Assembly (NCBI GenBank): GCA_027859055.1
Contig: JAQIBO010000467.1
Coordinates: forward strand, 1 to 8,200
Source: Spirochaeta sp.
GTDB lineage: Bacteria; Spirochaetota; Spirochaetia; DSM-27196; Alkalispirochaetaceae
DNA: 8,200 nucleotides
Direction: 5' to 3'
Part shown: piece after piece, positions 1-5,350 of the stretch
Layout: each line of letters begins with the position of its first letter
Position numbering within the stretch: position 1 is the stretch's first letter
Program-made: the position numbers and the translations under genes
Notes under the pieces: model-generated
What the model saw: the letters and a program-made list of their open reading frames with translations, nothing else
The model's database searches: none
What the model was told of the DNA's origin: nothing

Positions 1-52
1 TCTGATGTTTGTCATCGCCGGTCGTCGGAATATTGAGGTACGCGGTTCGTAA
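1..52 (+). CDS. feoB: 3' end of a membrane protein gene, probably ferrous iron transporter FeoB (partial)
   Basis: The frame starting at position 2 reads 16 codons and stops with TAA at 50-52. The visible tail is a short hydrophobic end (LMFVIAG) followed by a basic, polar stretch (RRNIEVRGS), as expected where a last transmembrane helix exits into the cytoplasm. The TAA shares its final A with the ATG of the next gene (TAATG), a stop-start overlap typical of translationally coupled operon genes. The identity comes mainly from context: the next gene is FeoC-like and the one after is a DtxR-type regulator, and feoC normally follows feoB directly. FeoB is the inner-membrane GTPase-linked Fe(II) permease. 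Too little is present to show any FeoB motif, so another membrane protein cannot be excluded. Confidence 0.55.
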   Translation, partial: LMFVIAGRRNIEVRGS

Positions 53-333
53 TGGTACTGCAGGATGTGAAGCGAACACTTCGGGCGCAACGGCGTATGA
101 CGTTGTCCCAGCTTTCCGCGGAAATCGGGTCCGACCGCACCACTGTCGCGGGAGCACTGCAGTTTTTTGTCGATCGTGGTAATGTTTATCGAGAGCTTGA
201 GTCCGGCTCCGGGGTGACCTGCGGGACAACGTGTCGCAGCTGTCCCCTCGGTGATGCATGTCTGAGCGGCACATCGAAGCTCAACGGACTTGAAGTGTTT
301 GTATGGACTGAGGAGGAACAGGATGAGCGTTGA
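52..333 (+). CDS. feoC: FeoC-like winged-helix protein with a four-cysteine cluster
   Basis: A 93-residue soluble protein. Residues 1-50 form a small winged-helix domain (helix-turn-helix around residues 17-41, TLSQLSAEIGSDRTTVAGAL). It is followed by a cysteine cluster, C57-x3-C61-x2-C64-x5-C70, with local sequence CRSCPLGDACLSG. This closely matches the wing of enterobacterial FeoC (a CKSCPEGKACL-type segment), where the cysteines bind an oxygen-sensitive [4Fe-4S] cluster. FeoC is a small cytoplasmic partner of FeoB, proposed to sense iron or oxygen or to protect FeoB from proteolysis. The ATG overlaps the upstream stop by one base. Only a weak GAGG lies about 13 nt upstream, so translation probably depends on coupling. 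The C-terminal 20 residues are acidic and extend past the usual 75-80 residue length. The first Cys spacing (x3) differs by one from the enterobacterial x4. Confidence 0.8.
   Translation: MVLQDVKRTLRAQRRMTLSQLSAEIGSDRTTVAGALQFFVDRGNVYRELESGSGVTCGTTCRSCPLGDACLSGTSKLNGLEVFVWTEEEQDER
311..316 (+). promoter_or_regulatory. Shine-Dalgarno AGGAGG that sets the start of the DtxR-type gene
   Basis: A perfect AGGAGG sits 6 nt before the ATG at 323, inside the end of the FeoC-like gene. It favours 323 over the in-frame ATG at 290, which has no such site and would add 11 residues unlike any DtxR-family N terminus. The resulting start gives an 11-bp overlap with the upstream gene. Confidence 0.8.
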
Positions 334-844
334 AACGTTGACCGACAGTCTGGCCCGGTATGTCATGGCGATTTACGAGTTGTCGGTGGAGCACAAAGTT
401 GCCCGTTCCAAAGACATCGCCGGATTGGTGGGCGTCAGCCGGCCGTCGGTGACCGGGGCGCTCCAGAAACTGGCCCAGGCGGGGCTGATTCAGTACGAAC
501 CGTACGGGTACGTGGTGCTGACCTCCCGTGGAGAGGGGCAGGCGCGGCAACTCTTGCTCAAGCACCGGGCGACGCAGGACTTTCTTGAACTGGCGCTGGG
601 CCTTTCCACTGAACGTGCTCAGGAAGTTTCCGGTGGAATCGAACAGCACCTCCCGGCGGACGTGTTGTGTCGACTGGTCCAGTTCAACAACTTCTACCGG
701 ACCAACCCGGACAAACGCTTTGAGTGGTCGCCGACGTGCCGCAATCTGTGTGAGATCATGTACGGCATGCACGGCCCCAAGACGTGTCACGGCGAGGCCG
801 GCGAGATCACTCAGGCGGCGCCGGAACTGCACCAGGTCTTTTAA
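323..844 (+). CDS. DtxR/MntR-family metal-dependent transcriptional regulator, atypical ligands
   Basis: A 173-residue protein. Residues 8-70 form the winged-helix DNA-binding domain of the DtxR/MntR family (ARSKDIAGLVGVSRPSVTGAL as helix-turn-helix, then the wing YGYVVLTSRG). Residues 75-125 are the helical dimerisation and metal-binding domain (HRATQDFLELALGL, IEQHLPADVLCRLV). There is no SH3-like third domain, so the size is MntR-like. Such proteins bind operators when loaded with Fe(II) or Mn(II); the position just after the FeoC-like gene suggests control of iron uptake. By-eye alignment with B. subtilis MntR puts R12 at Asp8, M15 at Glu11, G104 at Glu99 and Q108 at His103; only H81 (His77) and E107 (Glu102) are kept. 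The tail carries C116, C139, C143 and C155 plus H150 and H156. Canonical Mn(II) sensing is therefore doubtful. The last 38 bp overlap a convergent gene. Confidence 0.82.
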   Translation: MSVETLTDSLARYVMAIYELSVEHKVARSKDIAGLVGVSRPSVTGALQKLAQAGLIQYEPYGYVVLTSRGEGQARQLLLKHRATQDFLELALGLSTERAQEVSGGIEQHLPADVLCRLVQFNNFYRTNPDKRFEWSPTCRNLCEIMYGMHGPKTCHGEAGEITQAAPELHQVF

Positions 845-1853
845 AAGCGCCGCGGAGTACCGCCTCCAGGCGCCGTTCCCACACCACCGCCATGGCAAAC
901 AGGACGCGCGGAATCACGATCCACAATCCCGGTATGCCGATTGCGGCAAAGAGAAGCGTATCTTCCAGCAGGGAATGCGAGATACCCAGGTGGTGGTTCA
1001 GCAGGTCACTCTCGGATCGTTTCAGGCGACCGGAATCCACCTCCTCCCGTAAGACCGCCGCACCGTAGGTGAGCCCCAGCGTATTGGCAACCACCCACGC
1101 GGGGCTGCTGGCATGGGGAAGTCCGAAGACCGACATGAGCGGACGGAGCCGTCGGGCGAGCGCGTCGGTCACGCCGATGTAGCGCAGCCAGCGGGTGAAA
1201 AACAGCAGGACCGTGACGATCACCGCGATGCGGCCGATAAGCAGCGCCGTCTCGCCAAGCCACGCAAGAGTAGCCTCGCCGAGGGCGGCCCAGTCGAACC
1301 CCGCCGCGCCTGCTGCACCTGTCGCACCAGCCACCTCCGCACCCGATGCACTCGCCGCTGTACCGCCCGGGCGGCCGCCACTCACGCGCAGCGGCGCAGC
1401 CCACCGACCGTCCCGGGGCAGCACCGACGCCATGATGCGCCCCAGAACGATACCGCCGCCGCCGCGAACCAGCAGCATCCGAAGCACCGGAGTGCCGGTG
1501 GTGCGGGTGATCGCCAGCTCCACGAAAAAGCTGTGCGCCACCAGCGTCACCAGCGCCAGGATCGTCGTCTGGCGTAACGTGAGATCCAACACCGGAAGCA
1601 TCGCGATAACCCCGTAGAGATTGGTCACCACGCTGGTCACCACCGCCACCGCCGCTTCGCCGGGGAGTTCAAGAAACCGCATCACCCCGCTCAGGGCTCC
1701 GGCGATGCGCTCCAGGAGCCCCGTGCGGCGCAGGACGAACACCAGCGCCGAAGCGGGAACCATGATTTTTGTCAGCCACAGGATTGTGTGCAGGCTGATC
1801 CGGCCGCTGTCCTTCAGATGGGATGAGAGCGAGTCGTTACATACTTCCGCCAC
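807..1853 (-). CDS. Two-Gate-domain (nucleoside recognition, PF07670-type) integral membrane protein
   Basis: A 348-residue membrane protein with two similar hydrophobic halves. Residues about 22-145 hold the first Gate-type module (LELPGEAAVAVVTSVVTNLYG is its core, in line with the PGE signature of the family). Residues about 188-330 hold the second, ending in the segment HHLGISHSLLEDTLLFAAIG and a final helix near 310-327. They are joined by an Ala/Gly-rich linker at 155-187. Related Gate domains occur in SpmA/SpmB, nucleoside transporters and the membrane part of FeoB; the substrate here is unknown. The start is GTG, with GGAGG 8 nt upstream, and overlaps the preceding 527-residue gene by 17 bp, so it is the last gene of a minus-strand operon. 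The 3' end overlaps the convergent DtxR-type gene by 38 bp. The family is a fair call; transport of a specific compound is not shown. Confidence 0.75.
   Translation of the reverse strand: MAEVCNDSLSSHLKDSGRISLHTILWLTKIMVPASALVFVLRRTGLLERIAGALSGVMRFLELPGEAAVAVVTSVVTNLYGVIAMLPVLDLTLRQTTILALVTLVAHSFFVELAITRTTGTPVLRMLLVRGGGGIVLGRIMASVLPRDGRWAAPLRVSGGRPGGTAASASGAEVAGATGAAGAAGFDWAALGEATLAWLGETALLIGRIAVIVTVLLFFTRWLRYIGVTDALARRLRPLMSVFGLPHASSPAWVVANTLGLTYGAAVLREEVDSGRLKRSESDLLNHHLGISHSLLEDTLLFAAIGIPGLWIVIPRVLFAMAVVWERRLEAVLRGAFKRPGAVPAPPE
1293..1391 (-). other. Ala/Gly-rich low-complexity linker between the two Gate modules
   Basis: Residues 155-187 of the Gate protein are almost entirely Gly, Ala, Ser, Thr and Pro (for example GATGAAGAAG). 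The DNA is correspondingly rich in GCC/GGC-type triplets. The segment separates two hydrophobic modules and probably forms a flexible loop on one face of the membrane. It carries no recognisable motif. Confidence 0.7.
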
Positions 1854-3420
1854 GCCGCCTGCCTCCGCCCTGAGAACTCATCGTCGTTTCAAGCATATAC
1901 AGACCGTGTACCATACGGCCGAGGGAAAGCCAAGTGGTGGCGACGATCTGCAGCAGTTCCCGCCCCGGAAGATCGCTGCTGAACGTCTGTCCGTGGAAAT
2001 CGGTCAGGTCAAACGCCCCGTCGCGCCCAGCCAGCGTCCGCCCGATGATCGCCCCGGCGGTCTGGAACGCCTCCACGCTCTCCTCTATGGCGGTGCGGAT
2101 GCGGGGACGGTGGCGCTCGTAGACGGTGGTGAGTTGGCGGTGCACGATGGAGGAGGGGCCGGAGCGTTGCTGAAGCCGCTGAACCTCCTCACCGAGGGTT
2201 CCCCGGCTGTCACCGCTACCGAGAATCTGCACCAGCCGTTCCAGCGCCTGGTCAAGCTGCAGCGCCATCTGGTGGAGCGTGTTGCGGGTGTCGAGATGGT
2301 AAAACGTGGCGTCAATCACCAGCTGGGTAATGACGCGGCGCGTGTCCTGAAACAGGTCGCTCCCGGCAAGCAGGAGCAGCACACCGAGGGTGCGCGGTTG
2401 CAGCACCGAGGGAATCCAGACCGGTGGCTCCTGATCGATATCAAAGGATTGGCGCAGGGTGTCCAGCACGTAGCGGTGGCGATGCTCAAGGAGTTCACCG
2501 CCGCACCGCTCAACGGCGACGTCGATCCACGTCCGCGCAAAAGGCGGCCACCAGTCGGTCTTCAGTTCGATCGTGGGAACGGTGAGAAACGGCTCCTCCC
2601 GGGAAAAGCGGATAATGTCCCGCAGGGGTACCTCCGTGCGAAACGCGTCAATCGCGATCCAGATGCCCCGGGCGGATCGGGGGGAACTGCGAATGCGCGG
2701 CCGCGCGAAGGCGATCGCCAGTTCGGTTGCCTCCGGGGCGGTGTTGCGGTGGCACAGTTCGGTTGCCTGGTACAGGTTTACCAGCGTGTGCTCCACCACG
2801 CGCAGCGGCGTTTCTTCCCGCCGCGCGCCCTGGACCGGCAAGAGCGTGTCCAGTTCAATCCGCGCGAGGACGTTGAGGCTGCGCAGCGCCGGCCACACCG
2901 GGGCCAGTACGCGCTCAATTCGCTTCCGGTGGTGCGTGAGGAGCTCCTCCATTCGCTGCCGAACCGACTCGCGGACGTCGGCGAGGGAGCGTTCCGGATC
3001 ATCGCGCTCCGCGTCGCTCAGGTGGGTGGCCCGTTCCAGGACGCCGTTGAGCCGGGTATCCCGGTCGGCGAGGGCCACCTTGAGAAACGATCCGCGGGCG
3101 CTGCCGGTGGCTTCATCCAGCGAGGGGCCGATCGCCTGCATCTCCCGGGCGAGGGCGCGAATGTGGTCGTGAAATCCGGTCAGAAGCGCCGGCACCGACG
3201 GATCGATAAGCTGTTTTGAACGACTCGCGAGGGTCCGGCGCAGTTCGTGGAGATGGTGGCGCCGGGTGACCGTTTCCACCGACGACGCGGACAAGAGCGC
3301 CCGCAGCCGGATGTACCAGCGGTACCAGACGGGGAAGCGGGTAAACGCCTCGCGATACACCGCCGCCGGGGGTATCTCCACATCGGGAAAGGGAATCGTG
3401 TACCGGTCGGTTCTACGCAT
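1837..3420 (-). CDS. Conserved-looking protein of unknown function, 527 residues (possible DUF5312-like)
   Basis: I do not recognise a function. The protein is soluble-looking, with no signal peptide and no convincing membrane helix, and is rich in Arg, Leu and Glu. Near the N terminus an aromatic, amphipathic segment (FTRFPVWYRWYIRLRALL, residues 26-43) is followed by a helical, charged region (about 50-180). The middle has a Trp/Pro-rich patch (TDWWPPFARTW), and the C terminus ends in a Gly/Arg tail (GGGRRRGGSM). Cysteines are few. The layout, a FPVWYRWYIRL-like opening on a large helical protein, recalls the spirochaete-restricted DUF5312 family, but this is memory, not a search. The ATG is 5 bp after the stop of the phosphoesterase gene and lacks a Shine-Dalgarno site, so translation is probably coupled; its stop lies inside the next gene. 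That placement supports the minus-strand reading over long opposing frames. Confidence 0.7.
   Translation of the reverse strand: MRRTDRYTIPFPDVEIPPAAVYREAFTRFPVWYRWYIRLRALLSASSVETVTRRHHLHELRRTLASRSKQLIDPSVPALLTGFHDHIRALAREMQAIGPSLDEATGSARGSFLKVALADRDTRLNGVLERATHLSDAERDDPERSLADVRESVRQRMEELLTHHRKRIERVLAPVWPALRSLNVLARIELDTLLPVQGARREETPLRVVEHTLVNLYQATELCHRNTAPEATELAIAFARPRIRSSPRSARGIWIAIDAFRTEVPLRDIIRFSREEPFLTVPTIELKTDWWPPFARTWIDVAVERCGGELLEHRHRYVLDTLRQSFDIDQEPPVWIPSVLQPRTLGVLLLLAGSDLFQDTRRVITQLVIDATFYHLDTRNTLHQMALQLDQALERLVQILGSGDSRGTLGEEVQRLQQRSGPSSIVHRQLTTVYERHRPRIRTAIEESVEAFQTAGAIIGRTLAGRDGAFDLTDFHGQTFSSDLPGRELLQIVATTWLSLGRMVHGLYMLETTMSSQGGGRRRGGSM
1862..1866 (-). promoter_or_regulatory. Shine-Dalgarno GGAGG for the GTG start of the Gate protein
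   Basis: On the minus strand GGAGG lies 8 nt before the GTG at 1853. It supports this non-ATG start, which overlaps the end of the upstream gene by 17 bp. The next in-frame ATG codon (residue 31) would remove part of the first membrane helix. Confidence 0.6.
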
Positions 3421-3425
3421 GCACG

Positions 3426-3932
3426 TCAGGCGGCGTTATGGGGGATCGCCCGGTGCGAGAACGACCGTGAATCGGTTTCAAACAGCCCCCACGAGGGTGA
3501 CCCGAAGCGCCCCATCACCTCTCCCGGGTTTGCCCACAGACAGGAGTCGAACGTCTCGGTGTACGCTTTGTGGTCGTGGCCGCTGAACACCGCGTCATAC
3601 TGACCGGACTGGGCCAGACTGCGCGATATATCGGGGTAGTGGTTGAGGGCGATCTTGAGGCCGGCGACCTCCAGCTCGGCAAGCTGGCCGTGGAGCGTCA
3701 CGTGGCGGTGTTGTGCCGCGATCGTCGTCAGGAGGTATGGGTCGCCGTCGTTGTTGCCGAACACCGCGTCAATAGGCCCGGAAAACCCCTCGGCGATCTG
3801 CGCCAGGGTAAAGGGTGCGCAAAAATCCCCGAGAAAAAACAACTGTTCGGCACCGGTTCCCGACACGTCGGTCAGGGCGCGTTCAAGGTTCCATATGTTG
3901 TCGTGAATGTCGCTGAGTACTGCTATCTTCAT
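3426..3932 (-). CDS. YfcE/MJ0936-type metallophosphoesterase
   Basis: A 168-residue calcineurin-like phosphoesterase with the full set of metal-binding motifs in order: D8-x-H10 (SDIHDN), G35-D36, G59-N60-N61-D62 (GNND), H98 (NHYP), G118-H-D-H121 (the usual GHTH/GHDH) and N135-P-G (NPGE). These ligands bind two divalent metals, commonly Mn(II), and hydrolyse phosphodiester or phosphomonoester bonds in the cytoplasm. Length and motif spacing fit the small YfcE/MJ0936 group; the physiological substrate is generally unknown. An AGGAGG lies 5 nt upstream of the ATG. It is the first gene of a minus-strand operon, followed after 5 bp by the 527-residue gene, and it is divergent from the rRNA methyltransferase gene with 27 bp between the starts. 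Confidence 0.88.
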   Translation of the reverse strand: MKIAVLSDIHDNIWNLERALTDVSGTGAEQLFFLGDFCAPFTLAQIAEGFSGPIDAVFGNNDGDPYLLTTIAAQHRHVTLHGQLAELEVAGLKIALNHYPDISRSLAQSGQYDAVFSGHDHKAYTETFDSCLWANPGEVMGRFGSPSWGLFETDSRSFSHRAIPHNAA

Positions 3933-3937
3933 CGGCT

Positions 3938-3943
3938 CCTCCT
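3938..3943 (-). promoter_or_regulatory. Shine-Dalgarno AGGAGG for the metallophosphoesterase
   Basis: On the minus strand AGGAGG lies 5 nt before the ATG at 3932 and fixes that start. It occupies part of the 27-bp gap to the divergent methyltransferase gene, leaving almost no room for separate promoters, so promoter elements for one or both directions must lie in the opposing coding sequence. Confidence 0.8.
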
Positions 3944-3947
3944 GGTG

Positions 3948-3953
3948 TAGACT
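3948..3953 (+). promoter_or_regulatory. Possible -10 box (TAGACT) for a leaderless methyltransferase mRNA
   Basis: TAGACT keeps the T, A and final T positions of a -10 hexamer and ends 6 nt before the GTG at 3960, which has no Shine-Dalgarno site. That spacing would put the transcription start at or next to the GTG. No good -35 is visible and the motif is short enough to occur by chance. Confidence 0.25.
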
Positions 3954-3959
3954 TCCGCC

Positions 3960-5288
3960 GTGGCACAGCGGATTCTGGAACTACGTGTATCCCACAAGGG
4001 TATCAAGCCTGTGCGAAACGGTCACCCCTGGATATTCAAAAACACCCTCGCCGGGGCACCGCGACCGGCGCGCACCTCCGCCTCGCTGGAACGGGTAATC
4101 TTTGGGCCGGAGGCGCTGTGCTGGGAGCACAGCAGCCCGGCGCTGATCGGCGACGCAACCGGTGAGCCGATCGGGTGGGGGGTGTACAACCCCCGGGCAC
4201 GTCTGGCGGTCCGTGTGATGTCCCGTACGCCGGAGCGGCCGTTTACCGCGGAGGTGTTGCGGGAGATTCTTGTCCGTGCGGTAGACGCCCGGGCACCGCT
4301 GTTTGCGGACCCCCGGCAGGAGACGTTCCGCCTGGTGTTTGGTGAGGCCGACGGCGTACCCGGCGTCGCGGCGGATCTGTACGGCTCCGTTTTGAGTGTT
4401 CAGTACTCCTCGGCGTTTTGCTGGGACAACGCGGAAATGATAGAGGAGACACTCCGTTCCTGCCTTGCCGCCCGGGGCGTTCCGGCGACGGTGACGCGCT
4501 CGGTGGACCGGGCGATGTTCAAGCGCGAGGGGATTGCGGCGCCGGAGGATGGGGCCGACGCCACCGCGGCCGGCGGCGATGCGACCGATAGTGACGGTCC
4601 ACCCCCACCGGCCACCGCCCCGGAACCGATCACCGTCCGGGAAAACGGGCTGCCCTGGCGGGTCATGCCCGGGTCCGATCAAAAGACCGGCCTGTACTGT
4701 GATCAGCGGGAAAACCGCAGCCGCGTCGCCGAATACGCCGCGGGAAGCCGCATGCTGGACGCGTTCTGCTACCACGGCGGGTTTGGCCTGACCGCCCTCA
4801 ACGGCACCCCTGATGGCGCGGCCTACGTCTGTTTTGCCGACCGGTCGGAACCGGCGCTGCAGACGGTGGTTGGAAACGCGGCGCTTCAGGGGGTGTCCGC
4901 CGATCGGTATGAGACGGTCACGGGTGATCTGTTTACCCTGCTGCGGGAGGACGCTGTTCCCGGCGGCATCGCCTCGTACGATCTGATCGTCCTGGATCCC
5001 CCCAAGCTGGTACCCACCCGACAAAACCTCGCCGACGGCCTCCGCGCCTACAAGGATCTCCACATTTCGGTGCTCCGGGCGATGCGTCCGGACACGCGTC
5101 TGGCAACGTTCTCCTGCTCCGGTGCGGTATCCGCCGCCGACTTTCGCCGCGCCGTCGCGTGGGCTGCCGGTGACCTGCGTCGTACCGTCACGGTGGAAGG
5201 GGTGATGACCCAGGCCGCGGACCATCCGGTGCCCCTTGCCTTTCCCGAGGCGGAGTACCTGAAGGGGCTTATGCTGCACGTGCAGTAA
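3960..5288 (+). CDS. rlmI: RlmI-type 23S rRNA (cytosine-C5) methyltransferase with PUA domain
   Basis: A 442-residue protein. Residues 1-75 form the PUA RNA-binding domain (KGIKPVRNGHPWIFKNTLAG is its signature). The central domain contains the family segment KTGLYCDQRENR. The C-terminal Rossmann domain carries SAM motif I at 266-280 (LDAFCYHGGFG), motif IV at 346-349 (DPPK), and S-C386-S in TFSCSG, the expected catalytic cysteine. It ends with QAADHPV and YLKGLMLHV, closely matching E. coli RlmI, which makes m5C1962 in 23S rRNA. The homologue is about 45 residues longer than the E. coli protein, partly from a low-complexity insert at 195-223. An in-frame stop at 3948-3950 leaves the GTG at 3960 as the earliest start, and the PUA signature requires a start near here. 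Orthology to RlmI rather than another member of the same family (such as RlmK-like enzymes) is likely but not proven. Confidence 0.87.
   Translation: MAQRILELRVSHKGIKPVRNGHPWIFKNTLAGAPRPARTSASLERVIFGPEALCWEHSSPALIGDATGEPIGWGVYNPRARLAVRVMSRTPERPFTAEVLREILVRAVDARAPLFADPRQETFRLVFGEADGVPGVAADLYGSVLSVQYSSAFCWDNAEMIEETLRSCLAARGVPATVTRSVDRAMFKREGIAAPEDGADATAAGGDATDSDGPPPPATAPEPITVRENGLPWRVMPGSDQKTGLYCDQRENRSRVAEYAAGSRMLDAFCYHGGFGLTALNGTPDGAAYVCFADRSEPALQTVVGNAALQGVSADRYETVTGDLFTLLREDAVPGGIASYDLIVLDPPKLVPTRQNLADGLRAYKDLHISVLRAMRPDTRLATFSCSGAVSAADFRRAVAWAAGDLRRTVTVEGVMTQAADHPVPLAFPEAEYLKGLMLHVQ
4542..4628 (+). other. Low-complexity Ala/Gly/Asp/Pro insert in the rRNA methyltransferase
   Basis: Residues 195-223 consist almost only of Ala, Gly, Asp, Thr, Ser and Pro (including PPPP), between the central domain and the catalytic domain. 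The matching region of E. coli RlmI is a shorter Pro-containing linker, so this looks like an expanded surface loop. No functional motif is visible. Confidence 0.65.
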
Positions 5289-5332
5289 GGCAGTCCGCGG
5301 TGGTACCCGACTGTCACAACCTCCGGTCTGTG

Positions 5333-5341
5333 TGCTACGAT
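5333..5341 (+). promoter_or_regulatory. Candidate extended -10 promoter (TGCTACGAT) before the glycoside hydrolase gene
   Basis: TG-C-TACGAT fits an extended -10 element (TGn followed by TACGAT, 4 of 6 to TATAAT including the key second A and last T). CTGTCA at 5311-5316 is a 4-of-6 match to the -35, but its spacing of 19 bp is long. The hexamer ends 9 nt before the ATG at 5351, so the transcript would have almost no leader. It lies in the 62-bp gap after the methyltransferase gene, which shows no terminator. Confidence 0.4.
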
Positions 5342-5350
5342 CCGCCGGGT

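Noticed and set aside
290..322. Earlier ATG at 290 for the DtxR-type gene
   Set aside because: It has no Shine-Dalgarno site and adds residues unlike any family N terminus, whereas ATG 323 follows a perfect AGGAGG.
838..847. 10-bp palindrome CTTTTAAAAG spanning the DtxR-type stop codon
   Set aside because: It is too short and AT-simple for a confident operator or terminator, and it lies at a 3' end and not before a promoter.
1621..3219. Long plus-strand open frame (532 codons) opposite the 527-residue gene
   Set aside because: Its product is rich in Gly, Arg, Pro and Gln with no plausible domain and no ribosome-binding site. The minus-strand frame fits between two coupled genes and has a protein-like composition. 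Long antisense frames are expected in GC-rich genes.
3898..3929. Possible promoter TTGTCG ... TATCTT for the methyltransferase
   Set aside because: The hexamers are weak matches and the spacing of 20 bp is outside the normal range, so it is not better than chance.
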